Notes under the pieces: model-generated | Told to the model about the DNA's origin: nothing | Databases searched by the model: none | Seen by the model: only the letters and a program-made list of their open reading frames with translations | Made by a program: the position numbers and the translations under genes | Part shown: positions 20,579-31,106 of the stretch, piece after piece | Numbering within the stretch: position 1 is the stretch's first letter | Layout: every line of letters begins with the position of its first letter | Assembly: GCA_018136815.1 (NCBI GenBank) | Contig: CM030936.1 | Span: forward strand, 124,001 to 188,000 | Reading direction: 5' to 3' | From: Isochrysis galbana | Lineage: Eukaryota > Haptophyta > Isochrysidales > Isochrysidaceae | Length of the DNA stretch: 64,000 nucleotides

Positions 20579-20735
20579 CCTAGATGGGAAATACGGTGCT
20601 GGGACCGGCAAATACAAATACAGCCAAATACATATGTATTTGGCCTCCGGCCAAATTCATTTCAAATACATCCGAGGCCTACAACCCAGAACGCGCTTCA
20701 AATACAGCCAAATACATATGAATTTGTGTCGCATT
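20579..20735 (+). mobile_element. Truncated MITE related to 38531-38713
   Basis: It starts with the terminal repeat CCTAGATGGGAAATACGG and contains the palindrome CCAAATACATATGTATTTGG. It aligns with the reverse complement of 38531-38713 but lacks the far terminus, being cut after AAATACATATG near 20730. Confidence 0.8.
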
Positions 20736-21560
20736 CGCGAATCGACACTCGTTAGGCTTCTCTCTTCTCTTCGTCATTCGGTATTTATCGTTATAATTCT
20801 CAACTTTCTCTCGTTCTCGGTCAAAAGCTTCGCGTGGACGCACAGGATCTTGGGTTGTGGAGCGCCCTCTCTCTTTCTCTTGAAGAGAAGGGAAGTTTCC
20901 CCACCTTTCTTCATCCTATGTGTGCGCCTCGCAAATAGGTTTAATTCGCTATCTTCTCTCCGCGTTTCTCTATCTACTTCAGAGATTGCAATCAGGTTTA
21001 ATTTGCAATCTCTTCGCATCTCCCCCTTAGGCACACCGCACTTCTTTCGTCTTATTCGATAGGTCTCTTGGAATCCTGTGCGGCAGGATTGCCCCTCGTT
21101 TCCGTTATCCGTTATGGTTATGGTGCGATTCCCCTTCCAGACGGGATCGCCGACAGATCGCCTTCTGATCGTCGTCCGTCGTCGTCTGGCCGGAGTGTTT
21201 GGGTTTGATTTTAGTCGAGTTACGTCGTGAGAAAGTCGTGGGGCGAGAGTCGGAGTGTTTTCCTGGGTGTCTCTGTCCGTCGTCCTGTCGTCAGGCGTCA
21301 TCCGTCGCTCTCGTTCTCGTCGCTCTCGTAACACTCGTACCCTACAATCTCTCCTCTCCTCGCCCGCCCCTGCCATCACAGCCCTCCTCACACTCGCCGG
21401 GGAAAGATCACCGGGGGGAGGCGCGGGCCACCGGACCATATCTAAGCCCTTCACCCCTATCCCCCTAGTAGTGCACGTGGGGAGTCGCCTTATGGCGGGG
21501 GGAGAAGGGCCGGGGGAGTGGGGGTGTAGAAAGTTTTCCTACGTGAGTAGAAAGTAGAGG
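20736..21560. other. Gene-free interval, probably transposon-derived
   Basis: Pyrimidine-rich on the plus strand with no credible ORF. The texture resembles LTR or untranslated retroelement sequence, but no second copy is in the window to define ends. Confidence 0.4.
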
Positions 21561-21800
21561 GTCCACGGCCGCGTGTGCGGTGAGACTATTAAAAGGTTTA
21601 ATTATACGTGATAGCGTGGAGATTCATAATAGGAGACTTCTACAAAGTAGAATTCGACAACTACACATTTCACCACGTGGCCCGTCATTGAGAGGACACT
21701 GACCAGGTTCACGGTCCTGGTTAGAGGCTCGGAACCCTCAGACAGAACCACATCAGCACGCACGAGCAAAGCAACCCAAGGGAGAAAATCAAAGATCAAG
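21561..21800 (+). pseudogene. LINE ORF2 C-terminal relic, second copy
   Basis: The plus strand encodes AWRFIIGDFYKVEFDN, a match to AWRYILTDFYRVHFDN at 5455-5500. A following ERTLTRFTVLVRGSEP is matched by RKMLTRYTILVKA at 5525-5565. A stop separates the two parts. The leading CGGTGAGACTATTAAAAGGTTT word recurs at 34828-34851. Confidence 0.6.
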
Positions 21801-22199
21801 AACACACGTGAGCTTGGCGCCCCGGTTTTGTCAGAGCAAGGCTGATCTCACTCTTGGAGATTGCCTGCGAGGGCGCGCCGGCAGCTAGCGCGGAACGCGG
21901 TTCTTGTGGGGAGCTCATGGAGCTTTCCTCGGGGTTGACTACGGGCATGGTGATCGACGCACGACGCACGACGCACGCACGGAGCACGGTGGGCGCGGAA
22001 GTGCGGAAGGAGGCTTGTGGGAGGTGGTGGCAGGCGACTGGGGGTGGCTCAGGCGCGTGCTTGACTTGTATTGACTCGTTGACTCGGGGTATAGACTCGG
22101 GAACTCGGGGGGACTCGTTTGGGAACACGGTGGGACTCGACGAAGTTGCTACAAAAATCACTCACAAGAAACCAAAAACCAAAGTCCTTGGGCTCAGAA

Positions 22200-23218
22200 A
22201 ACTAACGTAAACACTCCGGAATCATACGATAAACAAACCCCTCCCCGCGCGGCGAAGGCTGAAGTCGCGATCGCTCGTCATGCGCGAAGATATACGGAAA
22301 GAGAGCGCATAACTACGCCACCGAAGGGTTCGAACTATCGTTAAAGTGGAACTCGTCCGCTGAAGCCAACGCGGAGGGTCGAGGAGAGATCCAAACTCGC
22401 GCGGGGGGAGAAGGCGATGTGCGGAGAGACCTTCTAGACAAGCGACGAGCAAGGGGCGACGAAACAAGACGCGAGGCGCGAGGCGCGTGCCATTCGTTCT
22501 TCCTTTCTTTCATCGAAACCGCGACGAAACTAACATTAAACGTCGGTGCCCCCTCCGCGAGGATCGCGAAGAAGAACGGACGAGATGGAGGCAATCATCG
22601 AAGGAACCGCGAGAGGAATCGAAGCGAGGGGGGGAACAACGACGGCCGGAGGAAACGAACCGCGCGCGGGGGAGAAGAGAACCTCGCGCGGGGGGGATTA
22701 ATATAACGGCCAGAGGCGACGGACGGCACGCCGAGGGAAAGAACCTGCCGCGGGGGGGGGCGAGGGACCGAGGGCACGGCGGGGCAGCGTGGGAGGGCGC
22801 GAGGCCGATCTCGGAGCGAGATCGCGTCCTTTCCCTCGCGGAGCGCGGAGAGACCCCCCACGAGATATCTTGGGACCGGAGAATGTTTTGGACGAATCTT
22901 CTTGCCGTCGGCCGAGGAGAGGCGGACGGAGAGAGAGAGAGAGAGAGAGTCTCGCAGAGCGACTGCAGAACGAGAAGTCGAAGTCATGCCGGTTTATTAC
23001 CTTAAACGAGCCAACAATTATAGTAACAGCAAAAACAAAATTCGAATCGCAAATTTCGAGACCAAAACCTGCAAACCTGGACTTGAGACCATGGGGAATC
23101 CGAATCTGTGTGTCTTGTGCGTCAGTGGCAACACGGGGAACTGTTCAATTGTAATTGTGAGCGCGTACCTTACACGAATATTCATGCCTACAACCTTCAG
23201 ATGGGCAGGAATACAACA
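22200..23218 (-). repeat. 3' LTR of the Ty3/gypsy element
   Basis: In element orientation the LTR starts TGTTGTATTCCTGCCC right after the polypurine tract AAGTCGGGGGG. The boundary at 23218 is confirmed by the independent copy at 43604-43988, which ends at the same GGAATACAACA. Positions 22839-23218 are about 96% identical to that copy. The outer (low-coordinate) end near 22.2 kb is only estimated because no full second LTR is in the window. Confidence 0.8.
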
Positions 23219-23450
23219 CCCCCCGACTTAAATCGAGACGTCTCCCGATGTCGAGCCAAGAGAGTTCATTTAACCATACGAGACGAGAGACCTAGAGGAG
23301 GAGGATTAACCCATTGATCCAAAGCGAGCACAAAATCGGCAGCTTAGCGCGGCGGCCCCCGATTTCGTACGTCACGTCCTACCACGTTCTCCCTTTTACA
23401 GGAGTTTTGCTCGGGCAGTTGCGCTGGGTCAGGCGCTGACGCGACGCTAA

Positions 23451-26141
23451 TCATCCACTTCCGGTCGACTTAGCGCTACGATTGTGAACGAGAACGAGTA
23501 CGACTCGAAGGCAGATCAGGAGGAGTACGACTTGTCTCTTGAATTCGACGTGGAATAACTTGATTGGATGGGAACTTGAGCTTGGACTTGAAGAGGAGTC
23601 TACAGCGGAGTGAGCTTGGGGTTGAACCGGACGGCGGTCGAAAGTGGTGTCGTACGACTCAACTAGATCAGCACAACGCCGAAGCAACTCAATTCGAGAC
23701 TCCCAAGTAGCTTCAGAACGAGGATAGCCGCGCCATTTGACGAGATACTTGAATGAAACTCCATCGCCCTTGCGATCGAGTAACTCTTCGACCAAGTACT
23801 CATCTTCAGCGAGCGGAGACGAATCGGTGACGGTGAAGTACGGACGAAGATTGGAAATGTGAACTTCATCCTTGACTTGACGATTTTCGAGATCGCGTAG
23901 ACGGTAGCGAGTGGCCGAGATGGCTTCTTCTACTCGGTAGGGACCGGAGTAGAGATATTGAAGTTTGTTGGCGTGGCCAGGGATTCGACGACAAACTCTG
24001 TCTCCTGGTTTGAAGGTGACACCGAGTTTAGACTTTTGAGAGGCGGAGCGCATCGATTCGCGTTGGGCTTCTTGAGTACTTTCGAGGGCGGAACGCCACG
24101 ACTCGAGAAGCTTCTTATTGAGCTCGGTGGCGTAAATGACGGCATCGGACGGAGGCCTAGATGGAAGGAACTCGAGAACAGGAGCAGGGTCAGCAAGTTG
24201 AGCTGGAAGACGAAGCTCCCGACCAAACAAGATAGCCGCGGGTGACTTGGGTACGACGCGACCGGCGGTCGCTCGCATAGACATGAGAAGAAACGGAAGG
24301 TGGTCGACCCAATGGGCGCCGCCTTCATTGGAGACTCGAGTCATCGTGAGGAGAGTTTGTTGAGCTCTTTCCACTAGCCCTACGCCTTCGTGGCGATAGG
24401 CTTCAGTAGTGCTCAAGTCCGTGCCAGTCGCTTTGAGAATTAGGTCCACTAACCGAGAGCAAAGATTCGAGCCGGCGTCGGTTCGAAGTTGGCGAGGGAC
24501 TCCATAACGAGATACGATGAGACGCATGAAGACGTCCAGACATTTTGCGGACGAGGGGTTACCGTTGCAAGGCTCAGCTTCAATCCAACGAGAGAGAGAA
24601 TCGACGAAAACAATCAGCTTATCAAAACCGGAGCGGCCGGATACGAAATCGTGGGTGGGAGCCATCGAAAGAATATCGCAATAGACGACGTCGAAAGGAT
24701 AGGATCCGATAGAAAGACCGGATGGATGGGCGAGCGGTCGCGGTAACGGTTTGCCAAGAGTGCATTCATGGCACTCTCGAACGTACTCCGATACAGAGGC
24801 GGATAGGCCAGGCCAGTAAACTCGAGAACGAAGTAGGGTAGTCATCCTTGTCGCACCTGGGTGACCAAGGTGGTCATGGTAGGCGCGGAGGTACGTGTCA
24901 CGAAGGGACTCCGGAATGTATAAACGAAGAGGAGCCTCTTCCGCCTCTGAGGAGCGGTAGTAGAGTAGGCCATCGCGAAGCAGGAATCGGGACCTTTTCT
25001 TCGACGACGAGCTAGAGTCGATCGAAGAGGAAGCTTTCGGAAGGATCGACTCGAGTTCAGAAATGATCGAGCTAGCGAACTCGTCGGTAGAGAGCGCTTG
25101 ACGCAATTCGTCGGCATGAGGCACGCCCACATCGAGATACGAGGAGGTAATCGACTCCGAAGATTCCGATGCTTGACGAGCGAGCCTATCGTTTGCTTGT
25201 TGGCGGCGAGCGGTGAGGGTGGATGACGTAACCGCGGCGGCAACTATGTCGTGAATTTCGGAAGAATCGAAAGAATGGACGTCACTCTCCTCGAGATGGA
25301 GAGGATCGTGATCGGGCTCGAGAGCAACTAGGCGGGATAAGCCGTCGGCGTCCCAGTGAGTGACTCCAGGTTTGTGCACGACGTCGAATCGATATTCGGC
25401 TAGCTTCAGGACCCATCGCATGAGGCGCGAGGCTGGACCACCGGTGACTTGATCTTTCATCGTGTGAAGCCAGCGCAAAGCTGAATGGTCTACGACGAGG
25501 GTGAAGTGGCGACCCCAAAGATACGGCCTCCAATTTCGGATCGATTCTAGCGCTGCTAGAAGTTCGATTTCAGTAACTGTCCAATGGCGCTCAGCCGGAC
25601 TCAAACTACGACCGTAGTATGCAACAACGCGCGCTCTCCCTTCGTCGTCTTTCTGAGCAAGGACGCCGGCGATGCCGAGCTTGCTAGCACCGTCGGTCTT
25701 AACGAGGAAAGGACGGTCGTCTCGAGGAGGTGCGAGTACGGGTTCTTCACAGATAGCTTGCTTGAGATCTTCGATAGCCTGGCGACAGGCTTCTGTTTGC
25801 GACTCGACCGGGACATCGCACCCTTTCCGCGTGAGAGCGGTTAACGGCGCTGCACGGATCGCAAAACGGCGTATAAAACGGCGGTAGTACGAGCACAGTC
25901 CAAGGAAAGAACGGACGGCTTCGATAGAGTTGATTTGGGTAGGGTCGATTTTCGAGACGGCTTCCACTTTCTTGGGATCCATCCGAAGACCTTCACGCGA
26001 AACAACGTGGCCGAGATATTCAGCCGAGGTGGCAAAGAAAACGCATTTCGACATCCTGCAAGTGAGGCCCGCCCAGATGAGACGTTCCAAGACAAGATCA
26101 AGACGGTGTAACATTTGTTGGAATGACGACTCTTCCCTGGC
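23451..26141 (-). CDS. pol: Pol part 2: RT thumb, RNase H, integrase, chromodomain
   Basis: It continues the frame of the upstream pol ORF after a TAG at 26142. The RT connection region reads CVFFATSAEYLGHVVS and SFLGLCSYYRRFI. RNase H follows with VKTDGASKLGIAGVLAQ, LLAALESIRNWRPYL and VVDHSALRWL. The integrase has an HHCC zinc site (AYHDHLGHPG..CHECTLGK) and a DDE core: D in FDVVYCDILS, D in LRTDAGSNLCS, E in HEGVGLVERAQQ. A chromodomain closes the protein (EYLVEELLDRKG..FKYLVKWRGYPRSEATWES), expected to steer integration to particular chromatin marks. The coding frame itself is otherwise clean, implying a fairly young copy. Confidence 0.95.
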   Translation of the reverse strand, partial: AREESSFQQMLHRLDLVLERLIWAGLTCRMSKCVFFATSAEYLGHVVSREGLRMDPKKVEAVSKIDPTQINSIEAVRSFLGLCSYYRRFIRRFAIRAAPLTALTRKGCDVPVESQTEACRQAIEDLKQAICEEPVLAPPRDDRPFLVKTDGASKLGIAGVLAQKDDEGRARVVAYYGRSLSPAERHWTVTEIELLAALESIRNWRPYLWGRHFTLVVDHSALRWLHTMKDQVTGGPASRLMRWVLKLAEYRFDVVHKPGVTHWDADGLSRLVALEPDHDPLHLEESDVHSFDSSEIHDIVAAAVTSSTLTARRQQANDRLARQASESSESITSSYLDVGVPHADELRQALSTDEFASSIISELESILPKASSSIDSSSSSKKRSRFLLRDGLLYYRSSEAEEAPLRLYIPESLRDTYLRAYHDHLGHPGATRMTTLLRSRVYWPGLSASVSEYVRECHECTLGKPLPRPLAHPSGLSIGSYPFDVVYCDILSMAPTHDFVSGRSGFDKLIVFVDSLSRWIEAEPCNGNPSSAKCLDVFMRLIVSRYGVPRQLRTDAGSNLCSRLVDLILKATGTDLSTTEAYRHEGVGLVERAQQTLLTMTRVSNEGGAHWVDHLPFLLMSMRATAGRVVPKSPAAILFGRELRLPAQLADPAPVLEFLPSRPPSDAVIYATELNKKLLESWRSALESTQEAQRESMRSASQKSKLGVTFKPGDRVCRRIPGHANKLQYLYSGPYRVEEAISATRYRLRDLENRQVKDEVHISNLRPYFTVTDSSPLAEDEYLVEELLDRKGDGVSFKYLVKWRGYPRSEATWESRIELLRRCADLVESYDTTFDRRPVQPQAHSAVDSSSSPSSSSHPIKLFHVEFKRQVVLLLICLRVVLVLVHNRSAKSTGSG

Positions 26142-29100
26142 CTACAGCGAGTCACCTACGCCTGTCGACCAGGCGCCGACATCATCCAAGTATGGCATAC
26201 AAATCTCCCATGCCAGCCCACCGAGAACGGCGTCCATGAGGCGGCACATATACGAGGGACCGGATTGAACACCAAAAGGCAAGTAATTGAACTCGTACTT
26301 GCCGCGATGAGTAGTGAACGCGGTGATATGTTTATCGGACTCTTTGATCGGTATACCCCAGAAACCAGATGCCAGGTCCAGGGTGCAAAGGAATAGAGAA
26401 TCAAGGTTGCCTTGGCCGGACGACAATCGGTCGATGGCTTCTACCGTGAGGGGAAGAGGGCTGTCCTCTAGACGAAGCTTGGAGTTGACGTCGCGATAAT
26501 CTACGCAGAAACGTACGGAGCCATCCTTCTTAGTGACTAGCACGACTCGAGAGGCCCACGACGAATTTGATTTCCTAATGATGCCCGCGGACTCCATCTT
26601 GCAAACTTCGTCCTCTATGATCTTCTCACCCTCTCGTCCAACTCTAGACGGTGCGTGGCGGTGAGCTTCGGCTCCGGGGTTGAGCGGTAGCTCTACCTCC
26701 ATCACGTGAGTGTGATTCGGGTTGGTCGGGTCAATTGCGAAAGCAGCGATACGTCGGGCCAGTAGACGACGAACTTGTTCACGTTGGGGCATCGAGAGAC
26801 GGCCTTCGGGGTCGATCTTGGCTGCCTCGAGGAGCTTACGCTGGTCCTCGTCGAGCGACTCAATCACATCCGGCGAGTTAACGGCCCCGACGCGGCGATA
26901 TGTTCCAGCGTGAATTTTGAATCGAACCTGTAGCGAAGCTACAGGATGGAACGACGGAAGGTGTAGAGGTTTGGGGTCAGTGTTGACCACCGTAACCGCG
27001 ATGGTGTGGTCGGCGTTCGACCTCTCTACTTGGGGAATGACGAGAGGAGAGCTATCGATCGTTTCACGCGTAGGGAGTCGGTCCACGAGCATGGCGCAGT
27101 CTTCGTGTTCTCGAAGAGCTAGCGGAATTCGGACGTGAAACGTTGCCCGATGATAGGCCGGGATCGTGATAGGTTCGTGGGTGTATAGGAGGTACTCGGA
27201 GCCACATGATGCCGGCGCTTTGGCGGCAAACTCATCGGCCGTGCTGAAGAGAGGCTCGGTGACTAGCTGGTTGTCGTTTTTGGTGGCCTGCGGCCCTCGG
27301 AAGAAGTCAGTCGTGATTGGGTTCGCGGAGGTCGGACAGACCTGTGCACAAGTCATGCTGACAGGGACCACCGCTATCGGTGACGTCGAGACGCGAAAGA
27401 TCGGCGGAGCGTCGGGGCTTGGACTGCCATTAACCTCAAGAGGAGCCACCGTGGATGGAGCACCGAGGGTGATAGAGCCGTCCGCGCTGTCGGAGGCGAG
27501 CTGAATCGAAGCGGCGTGCGTGGCTAAGAAGTCGTTCCCGAGCAGCAGCATCGGGTTGCCTTCAATCACCATGAACGTATGACGAAAGAGAAATCCACCG
27601 ACGGAGAAGACGATTCGAGCCTTGCCTCGCGTGATAAGAGGCAGGCCGTCCGGACCGTGAAGCGGTGTCACTACGGCTTGTGGCAGCCGCTCGACGCATG
27701 CGTCTTTGGGTAGGCTGGACAAGAGGGAAGTGGTCACGACCGACGGGCCAGCTCCGGTGTCAGCGAGTGTGCTGTTGACCGTGAGAGCGGAGTCGGCTAA
27801 GATAACTCCTTCTTTGCCGGTAGCCTCGCCGGAGCGGCAGACCACTAGGTCTCGAACATATAGGCAATGCCTTGGGTAGGCAGATGGTAGGGTATCCACG
27901 ACGCTATCCGGTCGGTGCGCGGTCACGTGTGCGATGGTGTCGGACGGGGACGGGGTTGGTCGACAGCGTGGTTGCTCGGGTGAATTCGTCGTCGTGGTGA
28001 TCGTCGTCTCTTCGGGTAATCCGACTGCCGCTATCGTGGCAGAGGGTCTAGAGGGGTCGTCCTCGTTGGTAGCGGTGCAGGGTGATAGCTTGGGACTAGT
28101 GTATCCCAGGCCTCTCTTGTCGGTGGGGTGCCTCGGGTGGTCGGACATCTTTTCCCAGTCTTTCTCGAGACGAGCTTGGGCTTCTGTCTTGGGTCTTCGA
28201 ACTAATGAGGCTAGCTCTTCGGCGCGGATGCCTTTGGCTTCCACGAACTCGATCGGCGCTCGGACGGCAGCGGCGAGGTCGGATTCCTCGTCGGCGCCTC
28301 GTCCGGCTAGAGCTTGCGCTCTTATTTCGTCAGCGGTTTCGAGCGTGACGTTGGACCATTTCTGGTCCCCGTTCACTCCGAATGCTTGCCATTGTTGGCG
28401 CCGCTTCCGGAGAGTCGTCGGCGTCGTCGGACGCGGCGAGCTCGCGCGTGCCGGAGGCGGGGCGGTCCATGGAGAGAATGGGTCGTGGAGAGTAGACTCG
28501 GAGGCGTAGAGTGGCGTGTCGTTGTCGTGGTTATCGTGGGTTTCTTTTTGGTCTTCGTGGTTGTCTGACTCGGGAGTAGCTGGACGGGAAACAACGGGGT
28601 CGGAAGAAACTTCACTAGATTCCCTCCCCCTCTCATAACGATGAAGAGCCGACCACGGCTCGTATGCGGTAGCCTCAGTCGAGCTAAGGGAAGGCCGGTC
28701 CGATAGGCTGCGCCGCGCGCAAGCGAGTAGCTCCAACGCGGACAGTTTCTTCGTCGATGGCTGGTCTCCCTGTTGGCTCAAATGTCGAAGAAGAACAGGC
28801 ATCCAATGGGTCGCCATCGCTCCAGCTACACCGACGTAGGTGCGGCTGCGAAGAGCGCCACGGTGCGGTGAAGGAGAGAGGTTAGCCATGGCCGACTCAC
28901 GGCCATCCACGACGCAGGTTGGCTGGAGAGGCGGCAGCCCTTTGGTGAGGTACAACCCGGTGGCTTTCTGGTGTCCAGTGCCGTGCTCCCAGGGTTGGAC
29001 GAATTGGGTCGGGGTCAACCCCCCGACTAAACGGCGAGCTTCCGCATGCATCCGAGGGTTCTCAACCGCTACAAACGGAGCAGTGGCGGAGGCCATTGAC

Positions 29101-31106
29101 TTGAAGACGCGGGCGGCCGACTCAAGAGCGGCACGACGTCCGGGTTCTTGGGAAAGCCATTGGCTGCTGACGGCGGAGAGGTACGTGCAGGGCGGGTGGG
29201 CGATGACTAGGTCCCAACCTAGGTTTTGGACATGAAGCGCGTCGCCTTGGAAGTGGGGCACGTAGTCAATCTCGGAAGGATATAAATCGCACGTAGCTAC
29301 ATCAGCTCCGGCGAGTAGGAACATGGAGGAGACGACGCCGCTAGTCTCACCAACGACGAGAACTCGTGGGGCGTGACAGCCAGAAGTCAGCCCGTCTTGG
29401 ACTTGTTGACTCGTCTTCGTGAGCTCAGCGCAAAGCTCATCGAAGTGCTTGGGTAGCGCGGCGGCAGGCGAGGCTAAGGTGCCACTGCGCGGCCGGCGGA
29501 GCTCTTGGGCTGCCTCCGTGAGGTGCCGAGGTAATACCACCGCAGAGCCGCTCGCTCGTGCACGAAGAGAGGCGAGAGCGTGGAGAGCGGGTGACGGGGT
29601 ATCATCGCGGGTGCCGACATCGGAGTTGTTTCGAGAGGAATCGAAGGACTGGATCGCGGACGCATTGATCGCTGCCACGCGCATGATGGCGGTGGCAGTG
29701 GTATCGAGAGGCAGGCAGTGCTTGGAGGCTGCGACCGGTGGCCGCGGCGACGTAGGACGAATGGAAGTAGACTCGGATATCGACGACGTGGAGACAGGCT
29801 CGGAGGACGGGATTGACGAAGAAACTCGGAGAAGTGGGGTGTCGGATTGCGGCGACGGACGCCGCGGCCGCGAGACCACCGGTGAGAGACATGAAGGACA
29901 TGGCTTAGAGACTCGGTTGGGCTGGCTCAATGGGCGTAGAAGCTCGGTTTGGGAGGCGGCCGTTCCTCGACGTGCAAGGGAGTTGTGGTCACTCTCCATG
30001 GTCACGTCGGGAGAGGAATCGGGCCAGGCATAGACTTCGTTGCAATCTGTCGTCGGCGGGGTCGGCGCCGGCGAAAGAAGGGACGTGGCTGTCGAAGAAG
30101 CCGGCTGCGGGGAAGGCTGAGGCCAGGGTGGTGGCTCTGCGGCAGCGGCTGGTGTGGGTGGTGGCCGAAGAGGTTCTGCAATGCGAAGCATTCTTCGGAG
30201 GACTTGGCTCGGGCTAGCGGGTGCATGGACCGCTAAAATTACGGCGGATTCAGACTCGAATTCGGAAGACTCGGCGACTTGAGAGAGGCTAGGAGACGGC
30301 TGTGCCAGCTCCTCCATGGCTCTTGACTGATGGGATGGCGTGGGAACGCCGGTGGTCGACCGCGGACTCCGCGGTGACGTTGATTTGTGCTCGGACTCGG
30401 ACTCGTCGTTCCTAGCGTGCTGGACGCCAAAAACAGGGCTAATTTTCGAAATGGGAACGGACGGGGCCGGCCCAAAGGTGAAGCCCCCTGGCGTCGCAAC
30501 CGTCGATGAGGACGAAGCGGACGCTTGTGATGACAATAGGGGCACGGTGGCCAGCACCGGTTGGCTCGGTGCGGCCGTAATCTCGGACTCGGTGACGGGC
30601 TTGATTACGCGGGCTCGGGATGCACTGTCTTGTGCAATTGGACTCGGACTCGGAACGGAAACGGAAGGGATCGGCTCGGCGGCGTGCAGCTTGCTGGAGT
30701 GGCAGGCCGGCTGCGGCGAGACTCGAAACGGTGGCTTGGACAAGGACACAGTGGCTGTCGTCGAGGGCTTCGGCGTCAGCTTGTGTTTGGACTCGATACG
30801 CGGTGGCTCGTGAAACGGGGCTCGGGTATGGTTGGAATTCTGGACGTGACCGGAGTTTCCAAATGACTCAGACTCGGGGCGCGGAGGACCGAAGGTGAAC
30901 ACTCCCGCGGAAGGAGTGGTCGTCAGAGGCTCAGTGGGTGGCTGGAGCTCCGTTAATCCTGCGGTCGACCGCGTGGTAGGACTCGGTGACGTTGTAAACT
31001 CGGACTCGGACTCGGACTCGGATGGCTCAGAACGGGGTTTGCTCAAAACAGGCTTGGACTCGAACTCGAAAGAAAGTGGGGAGGAACCGGAGAACTGCGC
31101 CTCCAT
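26142..31106 (-). CDS. pol: Pol part 1: methyltransferase-like domain, protease, RT
   Basis: 1654 residues from the first ATG at 31106. The same frame is open further up to the gag stop at 31677, so translation may continue from Gag. Residues 1-~560 are low-complexity Ser/Pro/Thr/Glu with an ESESESE run. Residues ~575-772 form a cytosine-5-methyltransferase-like domain. Residues ~870-1060 are a linker conserved in the relic at 3.4-4.3 kb (KGIRAEELA, RPKTEAQARLEKDW). The aspartic protease active site is LADTGAGPSVV (Asp1116). The RT runs from ~1420, with VLVTKKDGSVRFCVDYRDVN, FTTHRGKYEFNYLPFGVQ and the catalytic YLDD at 1639-1642. The ORF stops with TAG twelve codons after YLDD; the downstream ORF is in the same frame. 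Confidence 0.93.
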   Translation of the reverse strand: MEAQFSGSSPLSFEFESKPVLSKPRSEPSESESESEFTTSPSPTTRSTAGLTELQPPTEPLTTTPSAGVFTFGPPRPESESFGNSGHVQNSNHTRAPFHEPPRIESKHKLTPKPSTTATVSLSKPPFRVSPQPACHSSKLHAAEPIPSVSVPSPSPIAQDSASRARVIKPVTESEITAAPSQPVLATVPLLSSQASASSSSTVATPGGFTFGPAPSVPISKISPVFGVQHARNDESESEHKSTSPRSPRSTTGVPTPSHQSRAMEELAQPSPSLSQVAESSEFESESAVILAVHAPASPSQVLRRMLRIAEPLRPPPTPAAAAEPPPWPQPSPQPASSTATSLLSPAPTPPTTDCNEVYAWPDSSPDVTMESDHNSLARRGTAASQTELLRPLSQPNRVSKPCPSCLSPVVSRPRRPSPQSDTPLLRVSSSIPSSEPVSTSSISESTSIRPTSPRPPVAASKHCLPLDTTATAIMRVAAINASAIQSFDSSRNNSDVGTRDDTPSPALHALASLRARASGSAVVLPRHLTEAAQELRRPRSGTLASPAAALPKHFDELCAELTKTSQQVQDGLTSGCHAPRVLVVGETSGVVSSMFLLAGADVATCDLYPSEIDYVPHFQGDALHVQNLGWDLVIAHPPCTYLSAVSSQWLSQEPGRRAALESAARVFKSMASATAPFVAVENPRMHAEARRLVGGLTPTQFVQPWEHGTGHQKATGLYLTKGLPPLQPTCVVDGRESAMANLSPSPHRGALRSRTYVGVAGAMATHWMPVLLRHLSQQGDQPSTKKLSALELLACARRSLSDRPSLSSTEATAYEPWSALHRYERGRESSEVSSDPVVSRPATPESDNHEDQKETHDNHDNDTPLYASESTLHDPFSPWTAPPPARASSPRPTTPTTLRKRRQQWQAFGVNGDQKWSNVTLETADEIRAQALAGRGADEESDLAAAVRAPIEFVEAKGIRAEELASLVRRPKTEAQARLEKDWEKMSDHPRHPTDKRGLGYTSPKLSPCTATNEDDPSRPSATIAAVGLPEETTITTTTNSPEQPRCRPTPSPSDTIAHVTAHRPDSVVDTLPSAYPRHCLYVRDLVVCRSGEATGKEGVILADSALTVNSTLADTGAGPSVVTTSLLSSLPKDACVERLPQAVVTPLHGPDGLPLITRGKARIVFSVGGFLFRHTFMVIEGNPMLLLGNDFLATHAASIQLASDSADGSITLGAPSTVAPLEVNGSPSPDAPPIFRVSTSPIAVVPVSMTCAQVCPTSANPITTDFFRGPQATKNDNQLVTEPLFSTADEFAAKAPASCGSEYLLYTHEPITIPAYHRATFHVRIPLALREHEDCAMLVDRLPTRETIDSSPLVIPQVERSNADHTIAVTVVNTDPKPLHLPSFHPVASLQVRFKIHAGTYRRVGAVNSPDVIESLDEDQRKLLEAAKIDPEGRLSMPQREQVRRLLARRIAAFAIDPTNPNHTHVMEVELPLNPGAEAHRHAPSRVGREGEKIIEDEVCKMESAGIIRKSNSSWASRVVLVTKKDGSVRFCVDYRDVNSKLRLEDSPLPLTVEAIDRLSSGQGNLDSLFLCTLDLASGFWGIPIKESDKHITAFTTHRGKYEFNYLPFGVQSGPSYMCRLMDAVLGGLAWEICMPYLDDVGAWSTGVGDSL
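28785..29390 (-). other. DNA cytosine-methyltransferase-like domain inside pol
   Basis: Residues ~575-772 of the pol ORF. Visible elements: a SAM-binding-type start VLVVGETSGVVSSMFLLAG; an acidic strand end VATCDLYPS; a motif IV equivalent DLVIAHPPCTYLSA with catalytic-type PPC (Cys640); a motif VI equivalent VAVENPRMHAEA (ENP, Glu682-Pro684); a QPWEHGTGHQKATGLYL block; and VVDGRE..RGALRSRTY near the end. This set is typical of compact, phage-type Dcm-like proteins (from memory) rather than of eukaryotic DNMT1/3. All key residues I can recognise are intact. Confidence 0.8.

Noticed and set aside
27934-30866. Plus-strand ORFs across the Ty3 pol region
   Set aside because: Antisense shadows of the conserved minus-strand polyprotein.
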